From NCBI GenBank assembly GCA_029975435.1, contig JARKPC010000241.1:1-64000 (forward strand): a stretch of DNA of 64,000 nucleotides, in the 5' to 3' direction. Origin of the DNA: Propionivibrio sp. (GTDB lineage Bacteria > Pseudomonadota > Gammaproteobacteria > Burkholderiales > Rhodocyclaceae). Below the pieces are notes generated by a model. The model saw only the letters and a list, made by a program, of their open reading frames with translations. It did not search any database and had not been told where the DNA came from. This document shows positions 12,299-21,844 of the stretch, piece by piece. A program made the position numbers and the translations under genes. Position 1 is the stretch's first letter, and every line of letters begins with the position of its first letter.

Positions 12299-12916
12299 CT
12301 ATTTCAGCAATGGCTCCAGTCCGCGCCAGACATTGTCGAGCAGGCGCGGTTGAGCCGCAGCGGTGGGGTGCAGGTTGTCCGGCTGGAACAATTCGGGAGT
12401 CAGTGCGACCCCCTCGAGCAGGAATTCGACGAACGCCGTTTTGCCGGCCTTGGCGACTTCGCCAAAAGCCTGGTGAAACTGGTCCGCGTAAGGACCGTAG
12501 TTGGGCGGAAGGCGCTGGCCGACGATGAGCACGCGGGCTTTCCGCTTTTGCGCCATCGCGGACATGCTCAGCAGGTTTTCGCGCATGGTGGCGACGGGCA
12601 GACCGCGCAGTCCGTCATTCGAGCCGAGCGCGATTATGACGATGCTGGGGGAGTGCTTGTTGAGAGCGTCCTCCAGGCGAGCCCGGCCGCCGTTGGTGGT
12701 TTCTCCTGAGATGCTGGCATTGACGACGCTATAATCGAGCTTCCTCTCCTGCAGCCGCTTGGCCAGCAGGCTGGGCCAGGCGGCGTCCTGCCGGATCCCG
12801 TAGCCTGCCGAGAGCGAGTCACCGAACACAAGAATGGTGCGTGCGGCCATTACGGTCGGCGCGGCCAGCAAGAGGCCGGTGAACAGCAGGGAACGAAAGG
12901 AAGACAATCGGAACAT
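12299..12916 (-). CDS. tesA: Arylesterase / acyl-CoA thioesterase I (SGNH hydrolase)
   Basis: Signal peptide then ILVFGDSLSAGYGI, GSNDGLRG and DNLHPT SGNH motifs; start at MFRLSSFRS. Confidence 0.9.
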   Translation of the reverse strand: MFRLSSFRSLLFTGLLLAAPTVMAARTILVFGDSLSAGYGIRQDAAWPSLLAKRLQERKLDYSVVNASISGETTNGGRARLEDALNKHSPSIVIIALGSNDGLRGLPVATMRENLLSMSAMAQKRKARVLIVGQRLPPNYGPYADQFHQAFGEVAKAGKTAFVEFLLEGVALTPELFQPDNLHPTAAAQPRLLDNVWRGLEPLLK

Positions 12917-13601
12917 GAGTGTGCCAGAAACAAAAGTGGTGGAAGTCAGCGGCCTGACCAAGAGCGTCGATAACGGTGGCGAGCCGCTGGTTATTCTGCA
13001 CGAGAATTCATTCTCCGTGGCTGCCGGCGAAACGGTAGCCATCGTTGGCGCATCCGGCTCCGGAAAATCGACGTTGCTCGGTCTGCTGGCCGGGCTGGAC
13101 CTGCCGAGCAGCGGATCAGTGACGCTGTCCGGCGAGTTGCTGAACGATCTCGATGAGGATGCTCGCGCCGTGCTGCGTGGGCGCCTGCTCGGGTTCGTAT
13201 TCCAGTCGTTCCAGTTGCTGCCCTCGCTCAATGCCATCGAAAACGTGATGTTGCCGCTCGAACTCGCTGGAATGTCGAATGCCAACTCCGAAGCGCAATT
13301 CTGGCTGGAACGGGTCGGCCTGTCGCACCGCCTGCGTCACTACCCAAAGCACCTGTCCGGGGGCGAACAGCAACGCGTAGCTCTGGCCAGGGCGTTCGCG
13401 CCGAAACCGACGCTGATCCTGGCTGACGAACCGACCGGGAACCTCGATGCGGCGACTGGCCACCAGATCATCGAACTAATGTTCGCCATCAACGCGGAGC
13501 GCGGGACGACGCTGATCCTCGTCACTCACGACGAGGAAATCGCTGCGCGCTGCGGGCGCCGGTTGCGCATGCATGCCGGTACCATTGAAGAAGTTGTCTG
13601 A
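12915..13601 (+). CDS. ybbA: ABC transporter ATP-binding protein, YbbA-like
   Basis: GASGSGKSTLLGLLAG Walker A, LSGGEQQRVALARA signature, LILADEPTGNLD; divergent from tesA. Confidence 0.87.
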   Translation: MSVPETKVVEVSGLTKSVDNGGEPLVILHENSFSVAAGETVAIVGASGSGKSTLLGLLAGLDLPSSGSVTLSGELLNDLDEDARAVLRGRLLGFVFQSFQLLPSLNAIENVMLPLELAGMSNANSEAQFWLERVGLSHRLRHYPKHLSGGEQQRVALARAFAPKPTLILADEPTGNLDAATGHQIIELMFAINAERGTTLILVTHDEEIAARCGRRLRMHAGTIEEVV

Positions 13602-13628
13602 CCTGTCCGTCTAATTGGAGCCCCATTG

Positions 13629-14774
13629 ATGAAATTTACGTATTCCAACCCGACTGTTATCCACTTTGGCCAGGGAATGATTTCGGCGATCGCCAAGGCC
13701 ATCGATCCGGCGAAGAAAGTGCTGGTGATCTACGGCGGCGGCTCGATCAAAAGCAACGGCGTCTATGATCAGGTTGCCGCTGCCCTGTCCGGGCACAAAT
13801 GGATGGAATTCTCCGGTGTCGAGCCGAACCCGACGGTGGAAACGCTGGATCAGGCCGTGGCGCTGATCCGCAAGGAAGAACTCGACTATATTCTTGCCGT
13901 CGGCGGCGGCTCGGTCATCGACGGCAGCAAGTACGTGGCCGCGGCGGCGTGCTACGACGGCGACGGGTGGGACATCCTGCTCGGCAAGCATCGCGTCAAG
14001 CAGGCTTTGCCGCTCGGTGCCGTCCTGACCCTGCCGGCGACAGGTTCGGAATCGAATGGCGGCGCGGTCATTACGCGCAAGTCGACCAGGGAAAAACTGG
14101 TTTTTTCGTCCAACGCCGTGTTTCCGCGATTTGCCGTGCTCGATCCGGATGTGATCAAGTCACTGCCCGAGCGGCAGGTCGCCAATGGCCTCGTCGATGC
14201 CTTCGTGCACGTCTGCGAGCAGTACCTGACCTATCCGGTTCAGGGATGGGTGCAGGATGGATTCGCCGAGACGCTGCTGCGTAATCTGGTCAATCTGGCG
14301 CTCCAGTTCAAGCAACGCGACAACGATGCTTGGCGCGCCAACTTCATGTGGACGGCCAATCAGGCGCTCAACGGGCTGATCGGCGCCGGCGTGCCGCAGG
14401 ACTGGGCAACGCACATGATCGGTCACGAACTGACCGCTGCCTATGGTCTCGACCATGCCCGCACGCTGGCCATCGTTTTGCCGTCGCTACTGCGCAACCA
14501 GCTCGACAACAAGAAGGTCAAGCTGGCGCAGATGGGGCGTGCCGTTTTCGATCTGGCGCCGGATGTCGGTTTGGCGCAGCGTACCGTCGACGCGATCGAA
14601 AATCTGTTCCGCAGCCTCGGTGTGCCGGTACGTCTCAGCGAGGCCGGTGTCTCCGATCAGGAGGCTCCGGAGCTGATTGCGGCCGGTATCGACAAGCACG
14701 GCATGGCCAAGTTGGGCGAGAAGGGTGCAATCACGCCGGATGTGGTGCGCGACATTGTCTCGGCGGCTGCGTAA
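13629..14774 (+). CDS. Iron-containing alcohol dehydrogenase (YqhD/BDH-like)
   Basis: GGGSVIDGSKYVAAA, ATGSESNGGAVITRK, metal-binding DAFVHV / HMIGHELTAAYGLDHA. Confidence 0.9.
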   Translation: MKFTYSNPTVIHFGQGMISAIAKAIDPAKKVLVIYGGGSIKSNGVYDQVAAALSGHKWMEFSGVEPNPTVETLDQAVALIRKEELDYILAVGGGSVIDGSKYVAAAACYDGDGWDILLGKHRVKQALPLGAVLTLPATGSESNGGAVITRKSTREKLVFSSNAVFPRFAVLDPDVIKSLPERQVANGLVDAFVHVCEQYLTYPVQGWVQDGFAETLLRNLVNLALQFKQRDNDAWRANFMWTANQALNGLIGAGVPQDWATHMIGHELTAAYGLDHARTLAIVLPSLLRNQLDNKKVKLAQMGRAVFDLAPDVGLAQRTVDAIENLFRSLGVPVRLSEAGVSDQEAPELIAAGIDKHGMAKLGEKGAITPDVVRDIVSAAA

Positions 14775-14917
14775 GGTCATTCGGACGTTGGACAGCTGTC
14801 CAGCCCCAGCGTAATATCGCCCGGCTTCCGGGTTCCTTGCTGGGGACTTTTCGGGTCGTCGCGGACGGCCGGCATGCTTCTAATTGAGCTATCGATCGGA
14901 TCGATCGGTAAGGAGAC

Positions 14918-15181
14918 GTGGTTTTGGATATCGATGCGAGGGTTGGTCTTACGTTACTGTCGTGGCTGGTTGTCGTGGCGGTGACCTCGCTGGTCATCGG
15001 TCCGGAACGCAAGAGCAAGTGGTTCCGCATGCGCGACACGTCGAAGAGTTTTCTCAACCGTCGGGGGTTCCTCGGCGACTTCATGCACTTCGGCGTTCCG
15101 CGCACCCGTGAAGGTTGGGCGATCTGCGCGGGGTTCCTGGTAATGATCCTGGTCACCGGCTATATCGCCATCAGGACCTGA
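14918..15181 (+). CDS. Hypothetical small membrane protein
   Basis: 87 aa with two hydrophobic segments; alternative non-ATG start possible. Confidence 0.5.
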   Translation: MVLDIDARVGLTLLSWLVVVAVTSLVIGPERKSKWFRMRDTSKSFLNRRGFLGDFMHFGVPRTREGWAICAGFLVMILVTGYIAIRT

Positions 15182-15212
15182 TCCGCGCCGAACAATACGT
15201 GAGCCGCGGAGC

Positions 15213-16502
15213 CTAATGCCGTCCGAGAATTGCCCGGGCCGCCGCGACTCCGCTTCGAATCGCGCCTTCGAGTGTCGCCGGGTAGTCGGCGCAGACATAG
15301 TCGCCGGCCAGCCACAGGCCATGCCGCGGCGTCCTTGATTCCGGGCGGGGGAGCCCCGGTTGGCAGGAAAACGTGGCGCGGCGTTCGCGGATGACCTTGT
15401 GCCATAACGGTTGGGGTAGCGGGCGTCCGAGCGTTTCCTGCAACTCGGCATGCAGTGTTGCTGCAAGCGCATCGCTGTCGCGTTCGTCCCACGCGCCTTC
15501 GGCGCTGAGCACGCAGCCCATGACGCCCTCGGCGTCGCCGAGCTGGCCCCTGTCAAATACCCATTGACCAAGACGGTCGGGCGAATCGACATCCATACCG
15601 AGCATCGGAAGAGGAAGGCGAACTCCTGCCGGGTAGCCGAGATAGACCGTGCCGATTGGTTCGTACCGGTAGTCGCCGAGCATTCCGGCGATGGCGGCCG
15701 TTTGTGGATGGTCTTGCAGCAGGACGATGGCGTGTTGCGGGGCGGTAGCAATCACGATGTCATCGAAGGCTTCACCGGCGATGTGCAACGGCTGTTCGAT
15801 ATGTTCCACGCGCTCGGACAGCCTTATCGTTCCTCCGTGCCCGGAGATGAAACGGGCGGCGGCATCGGGGAATACCGCGTTGAGATCGGCATTCGGCAAC
15901 AGCAGATCGGTGTCGGGGCGTTCGCCGCCGAGGCTGTCGCGCAGGACGTTGGCGAATACCTGCGCCGAAGCCCTTTCCGGCGGAGTGTTGAGTGCGGCCA
16001 GGCACAGCGGCTCCCACATGAAGCGGCGGAGGCTGCCAGTCTGGCGTTGTTGGTCGAGCAGTTCGGCGACGGAGATGTCCTCGGCCAGGCGATACTTCCT
16101 TGTCTGCAGCGAACGCATGAACTTTGCAGCGGCAATCTTTTCTCCCGCCGAGCAACCTCTTGCAGTCGTGAGCCCGATGACCAGGTTCAGCGGCGCAGGA
16201 ATCCGTGGCAATCGCAGGCGGAAGCCGTTGCCGGGATACTTCAATTCGAGCGGCAGGCGTTGGAGCACGCTCTCGGGATCGGTTCCCGCCAGGCGCATGA
16301 GGCGCAGTGTTTCGCGGTAGGCTCCGATCAGGATATGCTGGCCGTTGTCCAGCGTGTGGCCATGCGTATCGACGCGGCGTGCCCGGCCACCCAGTTGTTT
16401 CGCAGCTTCAAACAGGCAGGTCCGAACGCCTGCAGCGGTCAGTTCCACCCCGCAGGCGAGCCCGGCCCAGCCCCCACCAACGATGGCAACGCGCCGGGTC
16501 AC
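15213..16502 (-). CDS. hpnE: Hydroxysqualene dehydroxylase HpnE
   Basis: VAIVGGGWAGLACGVELTAAGVRTCLFEAAKQLGGRARR FAD motif; GTG start overlapping hpnD stop by 4 bp. Confidence 0.9.
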   Translation of the reverse strand: MTRRVAIVGGGWAGLACGVELTAAGVRTCLFEAAKQLGGRARRVDTHGHTLDNGQHILIGAYRETLRLMRLAGTDPESVLQRLPLELKYPGNGFRLRLPRIPAPLNLVIGLTTARGCSAGEKIAAAKFMRSLQTRKYRLAEDISVAELLDQQRQTGSLRRFMWEPLCLAALNTPPERASAQVFANVLRDSLGGERPDTDLLLPNADLNAVFPDAAARFISGHGGTIRLSERVEHIEQPLHIAGEAFDDIVIATAPQHAIVLLQDHPQTAAIAGMLGDYRYEPIGTVYLGYPAGVRLPLPMLGMDVDSPDRLGQWVFDRGQLGDAEGVMGCVLSAEGAWDERDSDALAATLHAELQETLGRPLPQPLWHKVIRERRATFSCQPGLPRPESRTPRHGLWLAGDYVCADYPATLEGAIRSGVAAARAILGRH

Positions 16503-17344
16503 CCCTTGATCCACGTCCGCCAGGCGATCCACAGCTTGCGCAGCGGGGTCAGCGAGGTGCGCTGGCTGAGCACCTGGCACCCGTCGCGCTTGATTTCGTC
16601 GAGCAGGGTGCGGTAGATCGCCGCCATGACCAGCCCCGGTCGCTGTGTCTTGCGGTCGATGGGCGGAAGCTGCGCCATGGCCTGGGTGTAGTAATGCTCT
16701 GCACGCTCGATCTGGAATTCCATCAGCTTGCGGAAATTGTCCGAATAGCGGGAATTGAGAATGTCGGCGACCGGCACGTCGAAGCGCTGCAATTCGTCGA
16801 TGGGCAGATACACGCGCCCGCGCCGGGCGTCCTCCCCGACGTCGCGGATGATATTGGTCAACTGGAAAGCCATGCCCAGATCGTGGGCGTATTTCTGCGT
16901 CTGGCGGTCGGTGTAGCCGAAGATTTCGGCGGCGAGCAGGCCGACGACGCTGGCCACCCGGTAGCAATAGAGGGAAAGTGCCTTGAAGTCGAGATAGCGC
17001 GTCTGCTGCAGGTCCATCTCCATACCGTCGATAATTTCCAGCAGTTGCTCCTGCGGCAGGCTGAATTCGGGCAACACGCGTTGCAGCGCCTGCGTGACGG
17101 GATGCTGCGGCTGGCCGGCGTACAGGCGGTCGAGTTCCTGCCGCCACCATACGAGTTTGCTGGCAGCGAGTTGCGGGTCGCTGCATTCGTCGACGACGTC
17201 GTCGACCTCGCGGCAGAAGGCGTAGAGTGGGGTGCTGGCCCGCCGCCGGTCCGGAGGCAGGAACAGGAAGCTGTAGTAGAAGCTCGAACCGCTCGATGCG
17301 GCTTTCTGCTGGCAGTACTCGTCTGGGGTGATGTGGCGTTTCAT
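16499..17344 (-). CDS. hpnD: Presqualene diphosphate synthase HpnD
   Basis: Squalene/phytoene synthase family: DVVDE..., QLTNIIRDVGEDARRGRVYLP. Confidence 0.9.
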   Translation of the reverse strand: MKRHITPDEYCQQKAASSGSSFYYSFLFLPPDRRRASTPLYAFCREVDDVVDECSDPQLAASKLVWWRQELDRLYAGQPQHPVTQALQRVLPEFSLPQEQLLEIIDGMEMDLQQTRYLDFKALSLYCYRVASVVGLLAAEIFGYTDRQTQKYAHDLGMAFQLTNIIRDVGEDARRGRVYLPIDELQRFDVPVADILNSRYSDNFRKLMEFQIERAEHYYTQAMAQLPPIDRKTQRPGLVMAAIYRTLLDEIKRDGCQVLSQRTSLTPLRKLWIAWRTWIKG

Positions 17345-17364
17345 GGAGTGGTAGCCCGCGATTC

Positions 17365-18174
17365 TTACATAAACAGGGCACGTCCGCCCATGCGCAGCCA
17401 ATCAACGGGGCCGAGCATCGGGCGTTGCCGGAATATGTCGCCGCGTACGTGTTGGATGCGCTCCAGGATGCGCAACCCGCCCTGCACGGTCAGGCGGATT
17501 TCCCAGCCGAGCCGGCCGGGCAACTCGTGGACGAGCGGTGCGCCCGACAGCATCAGGGTCCGCGAACGTTCAATCTGGAAGTCGAGCAGCGCGGTCCACT
17601 CCGGCGTACAGCGCCGCTCGGCGATCTGGCTTTCGGAAATCCCGAAGCGGACGAGATCCTCTTGCGGCAGGTAGACGCGATCCTTGGCCCAGTCGACGAC
17701 AATGTCCTGCCAGAAGTTGATCAGTTGCAGCGCCGAGCAGATGCAGTCGGAGCGGCGCAAATTGTCGTCGCTGGCGCGGTCGAAAAGGTGCAGCAGCAGG
17801 CGGCCGACGGGGTTGGCCGAGCGCCGGCAGTAGTCGAGTAGCTCCGGGTAGTCTGCATAGCGCTTCTGCACCACGTCCTGGGCGAAGGCGTCGAGCAGAT
17901 CGCGAAAAAGCTGAAGCGGCAGTCGCCATTCCCTAATGACCGCCGCCAACTCGCCAAATTCCGGGGAATCCGGGCGTTGCCCGCGTTCGATGCGGTCCAA
18001 CTCGGCGCTGTACCGGGCCAGTCCCTGCAGGCGTTCTTCATTGCCGGCCGAGCCCTCATCGGCAATGTCATCCGCACCGCGCGCGAAACGGTAGATGGCC
18101 TCGACCGGGCGGCGGAGTTTTGCGGGCAACAGGAACGAGGCGACGGGGAAGTTTTCGTAGTGTTCGACGGGCAT
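17365..18174 (-). CDS. hpnC: Squalene synthase-like HpnC
   Basis: FARGADDIADEG, QLINFWQDIVVDWAKDRVYLPQEDL; adjacent to hpnD/hpnE. Confidence 0.9.
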   Translation of the reverse strand: MPVEHYENFPVASFLLPAKLRRPVEAIYRFARGADDIADEGSAGNEERLQGLARYSAELDRIERGQRPDSPEFGELAAVIREWRLPLQLFRDLLDAFAQDVVQKRYADYPELLDYCRRSANPVGRLLLHLFDRASDDNLRRSDCICSALQLINFWQDIVVDWAKDRVYLPQEDLVRFGISESQIAERRCTPEWTALLDFQIERSRTLMLSGAPLVHELPGRLGWEIRLTVQGGLRILERIQHVRGDIFRQRPMLGPVDWLRMGGRALFM

Positions 18175-18255
18175 TGCGACGATATGCCGGGAAGCGGCGA
18201 CAGGTTTCGGGCGGCTGACAGTATAGGTTGTTCTCGGGTAGAATGGCCGATTAGC

Positions 18256-18340
18256 GCGAGAGTGGCGGAATTGGTAGACGCACTGGATTTAGGTTCCAGC
18301 GCCGCAAGGCGTGGGGGTTCGAGTCCCTTCTCTCGCACCA
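18256..18340 (+). tRNA. tRNA-Leu (anticodon TAG)
   Basis: GCGAGAG...CTCTCGCACCA acceptor, anticodon stem CTGGA-TTTAGGT-TCCAG, variable arm, GGTTCGAGTCC T-arm, encoded CCA. Confidence 0.95.
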
Positions 18341-18425
18341 TATTTTTCAACCCATACCCTGTGCGGACGATTTTACGCACGTTTTTCTCAGCCAAAATTT
18401 TCAGAGACTTTAAGGAATCTTCTTA

Positions 18426-19757
18426 ATGGAAACCAACGCGACAACCACCAATGCCGAAGCCGCACCGCAGCCCAGCGCACTCGAACGCACTCTGGAACTG
18501 TCGGTAGTCATCGCCGACCTCGACAAGGAAATTGATCAGCGCCTGAAGCGGCTGGGCAAGAACGTCAAGATGCCGGGTTTTCGCCCGGGCAAGGTGCCGG
18601 CCAACATCATCAAGCAGCAATATGGGTACGAAGCCCATATGGAAGCTCTGAACGAGGCTCTGGAAAAGGCGTTCAAGGAAGCAGTGAAGGCACAGCAGAT
18701 GCGAGTTGCCGGAACCCCGAAGATCGAACCGAAGAAGACCGAGAGCGAAACCCAGCTCGAATTCACCGCAACGTTCGAGGTTTATCCCGAAGTCAAGGTT
18801 GCCGATCTGAAGGAAGTGGAAATTGAGCGTCCGGTCCTTGAAGTCGGTGCAACCGAACTGGAAAACACCTTGAATGTTCTGCGCAAGCAGCGTGTCCGCT
18901 ATGAGCCGGTCGACCGCGCGGCGGCCACGGGCGATCGCGTGACTGTGGACTTCCTCGGCAAGAAGGGCGGCGAGCCGTTCCAGGGCGGCGAGGCCAAGGA
19001 TTATCCGTTCGTGATTGGCGAAGGGGCCATGCTGGCCGATTTCGAGAATGCCGCTACCGGCCTCAAGGCGGGCGAGTCGAAGACCTTCGAGATGACCTTC
19101 CCGGCCGACTACCATGCCAAGGATCTGGCGGGTCAGGCAGTAACGTTCGATATCACGGTCAAGCAGGTGAGCGAGGCGATCCTGCCGGAGATCGATGCCG
19201 AATTCGCCAAGTCGCTGGGCATTGCCGATGGCGATACGCAGAAGATGCGCAACGAAATCGAAACCAACCTCAAGCGCGAAGTGAAGAGCCGCCTGAAGAG
19301 CCGCGTCAAGAACCAGGTGATGGATGCGCTGCTCAAGACCAATCCTATCGACGTTCCGAACGCGCTGGTCGAAATCGAGATCGACCAGCTGATGCAGAAT
19401 GCGCGGCAGGATATGGAACAGCGCAGCGGCAAGAAGATGAAAGACTTCCCGATGCAGCGCGAGTGGTTCCTTGATCAGGCCAAGCGCCGCGTCAGCCTCG
19501 GGCTGGTGTTGTCCGAGATCGTCAAGACCAAGGAGCTGCATGCCAAGCCCGAGCAGATCAAGTCGGTCGTCGAGGATGCGGCGCAGAGCTACGAGCATCC
19601 GGAAGAAGTCATCCGCTGGTACTACGCCCAGCCGCAGCGTCTGGCCGAGATCGAAGGCGTGGTTATCGAGGACAATGTCGTAGAATGGGCGCTGTCGAGC
19701 GCCAAGGTTCTCGACAAGGCCATCGCTTTCGACGAACTGATGGGGCATCGGGGCTGA
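18426..19757 (+). CDS. tig: Trigger factor
   Basis: 443 aa, [17 protein letters not shown] ribosome-binding motif, FKBP domain, C-terminal chaperone domain. Confidence 0.96.
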   Translation: METNATTTNAEAAPQPSALERTLELSVVIADLDKEIDQRLKRLGKNVKMPGFRPGKVPANIIKQQYGYEAHMEALNEALEKAFKEAVKAQQMRVAGTPKIEPKKTESETQLEFTATFEVYPEVKVADLKEVEIERPVLEVGATELENTLNVLRKQRVRYEPVDRAAATGDRVTVDFLGKKGGEPFQGGEAKDYPFVIGEGAMLADFENAATGLKAGESKTFEMTFPADYHAKDLAGQAVTFDITVKQVSEAILPEIDAEFAKSLGIADGDTQKMRNEIETNLKREVKSRLKSRVKNQVMDALLKTNPIDVPNALVEIEIDQLMQNARQDMEQRSGKKMKDFPMQREWFLDQAKRRVSLGLVLSEIVKTKELHAKPEQIKSVVEDAAQSYEHPEEVIRWYYAQPQRLAEIEGVVIEDNVVEWALSSAKVLDKAIAFDELMGHRG

Positions 19758-19789
19758 TAGGGGAATTATCCCGAAGGAGAGGAGCTGGA

Positions 19790-20428
19790 ATGAATTTTGA
19801 TCGTATGGGAACGGAAGGTCGCTGGGATCCGCAGGCGCTGGGCATGGTGCCAATGGTCATCGAGCAGAGCGGTCGCGGCGAACGGGCGTATGACATCTAT
19901 TCCCGCTTGCTGAAAGAGCGCGTCATCTTTCTGGTCGGCCCGGTCAATGATGCGACGGCCAATCTGGTCGTTGCGCAGCTTCTCTTCCTCGAAGCAGAGA
20001 ATCCCGACAAGGACATCCATTTTTACATCAACTCGCCGGGCGGCTCGGTCTCTGCCGGGCTGTCGATCTATGACACGATGCAATTTGTCAAGCCGGACGT
20101 GTCTACGCTGTGCCTGGGGCAGGCCTGTTCTATGGGCGCTTTCCTGCTGACGGCCGGGGCCAAGGGCAAGCGTTTCGCCCTGCCGAACTCGCGTGTGATG
20201 ATCCACCAGCCGATGGGCGGTTTCCAGGGGCAGGCGTCGGACATCGCCATCCATGCCAAGGAAATCCTGTCGTTGCGGTCCAAGCTCAACGAAATCATGG
20301 CACACCATACCGGGCAGCCGGTCGAACGGATCGAGCGCGATACGGACCGCGACAATTTCCTCTCGGCGCAGGAAGCGGCAGAATACGGACTGATCGACAA
20401 GGTATTGCTCAGTCGCGATGCAGGTTGA
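19790..20428 (+). CDS. clpP: ATP-dependent Clp protease proteolytic subunit
   Basis: 212 aa, [14 protein letters not shown] (Ser), [16 protein letters not shown] (His). Confidence 0.97.
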   Translation: MNFDRMGTEGRWDPQALGMVPMVIEQSGRGERAYDIYSRLLKERVIFLVGPVNDATANLVVAQLLFLEAENPDKDIHFYINSPGGSVSAGLSIYDTMQFVKPDVSTLCLGQACSMGAFLLTAGAKGKRFALPNSRVMIHQPMGGFQGQASDIAIHAKEILSLRSKLNEIMAHHTGQPVERIERDTDRDNFLSAQEAAEYGLIDKVLLSRDAG

Positions 20429-20483
20429 TGTTTTGGGTTGTTGCTTCGCAATCTGACTGAACCAAGGAATGAGGTAAGCCAAG

Positions 20484-21755
20484 ATGGCGGAAAAAAAAGG
20501 TGGCGGCGAGAAGCTGCTGTACTGTTCGTTTTGCGGCAAGAGCCAGCATGAGGTCAAGAAGCTGATCGCCGGCCCGTCGGTATTCATCTGCGACGAGTGC
20601 ATCGATCTGTGCAACGACATCGTTCGGGATGAGCTTTCTTCCGACAAGGATGGCAAGGCGGCAAAGAGCGATCTGCCGACGCCGAAGGAGATATCGGCGC
20701 TGCTCGACCAGTATGTGATCGGGCAGGAACAGGCCAAGCGCATCCTGGCCGTGGCCGTATACAACCACTACAAGCGGCTGCGCCACCACGGCAAGACGAG
20801 CGACGACGTCGAACTCGCCAAGAGCAACATTCTGCTCATCGGTCCGACCGGGTCGGGCAAGACTTTGCTCGCGCAGACCCTGGCGCGCATGCTCAACGTG
20901 CCGTTCGTGATGGCTGACGCCACCACGTTGACCGAGGCCGGTTACGTCGGCGAGGATGTCGAGAACATCATCCAGAAGTTGTTGCAGAAGTGCGATTACG
21001 ATATCGAGAAGGCGCAGCAGGGCATTGTCTACATCGACGAAATCGACAAGATTTCGCGCAAGTCGGACAACCCGTCGATTACCCGTGACGTTTCCGGCGA
21101 GGGCGTACAGCAGGCGCTGCTGAAGCTGATCGAAGGCACCGTGGCGTCGGTGCCTCCGCAAGGCGGGCGCAAGCATCCGAACCAGGACTTCGTGCAGGTG
21201 GATACGACCAATATCCTTTTCATTTGTGGCGGCGCTTTTGATGGACTGGAAAAGGTCATCCGCAACCGCTCCGAACCCGGAGGCATGGGGTTCGGCGCAG
21301 AAGTGAAGAGCAAGGACGACAAGAAAGCCATCGGTGAAGTCCTGCGTACGGTGGAACCCGAGGATCTGATCAAGTTCGGCCTGATTCCGGAATTGATCGG
21401 TCGCTTGCCGGTCATCGCCACGCTGGAAGAACTGTCTACCGAGGCCTTGGTGCAGATCCTGATCGAACCGAAGAATGCGCTGGTCAAGCAGTATCAGAAG
21501 CTGTTCTCGATGGAAAATGTCGATCTGGAGATCCGCCCCGCCGCGATGACGGCGATTGCCAAGCGGGCATTGGAGCGCAAGACGGGGGCGCGCGGCCTGC
21601 GGTCCATTCTTGAGTCGGTGCTGCTGGATACGATGTACGAACTTCCGGGAATGGAGAATGTCTCAAAAGTCGTGATCGACGAGAACATGATCGCATCCGA
21701 CGCCAAGCCGATCCTGATCTACGCGGATCAGCCGAAGGTTTCCGGCTCCAACTGA
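20484..21755 (+). CDS. clpX: ClpX ATPase subunit
   Basis: N-terminal zinc finger [34 protein letters not shown]. Confidence 0.97.
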   Translation: MAEKKGGGEKLLYCSFCGKSQHEVKKLIAGPSVFICDECIDLCNDIVRDELSSDKDGKAAKSDLPTPKEISALLDQYVIGQEQAKRILAVAVYNHYKRLRHHGKTSDDVELAKSNILLIGPTGSGKTLLAQTLARMLNVPFVMADATTLTEAGYVGEDVENIIQKLLQKCDYDIEKAQQGIVYIDEIDKISRKSDNPSITRDVSGEGVQQALLKLIEGTVASVPPQGGRKHPNQDFVQVDTTNILFICGGAFDGLEKVIRNRSEPGGMGFGAEVKSKDDKKAIGEVLRTVEPEDLIKFGLIPELIGRLPVIATLEELSTEALVQILIEPKNALVKQYQKLFSMENVDLEIRPAAMTAIAKRALERKTGARGLRSILESVLLDTMYELPGMENVSKVVIDENMIASDAKPILIYADQPKVSGSN

Positions 21756-21783
21756 GTTCCGCTGCCGTTGCCGTGGCCTGCGG

Positions 21784-21810
21784 CTTGAAATACGTTCTTG
21801 TGCCCCCAAG
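21784..21810 (+). promoter_or_regulatory. sigma32-like promoter of lon
   Basis: CTTGAAA - N13 - CCCCAAG, 35 bp before lon ATG. Confidence 0.7.
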
Positions 21811-21844
21811 TTGAGGGGGCATTCACATCTTAAGAGCCCAAGTA

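Noticed and set aside
14891-14908. ATCGATCGG tandem duplication before the 87-aa ORF
   Set aside because: Only two 9-bp copies made of a self-complementary tetramer; easily chance.
15213-17405. 730-aa minus ORF containing HpnE
   Set aside because: The N-terminal half is an out-of-frame reading of hpnD; HpnE begins at the GTG at 16502.
16307-17674. 455-aa plus-strand ORF across hpnE/hpnD/hpnC
   Set aside because: Spans three well-supported minus-strand genes and has no family resemblance.
18423-19853. 476-aa minus-strand ORF opposite tig
   Set aside because: Antisense of trigger factor with low-complexity Leu/His/Arg composition.
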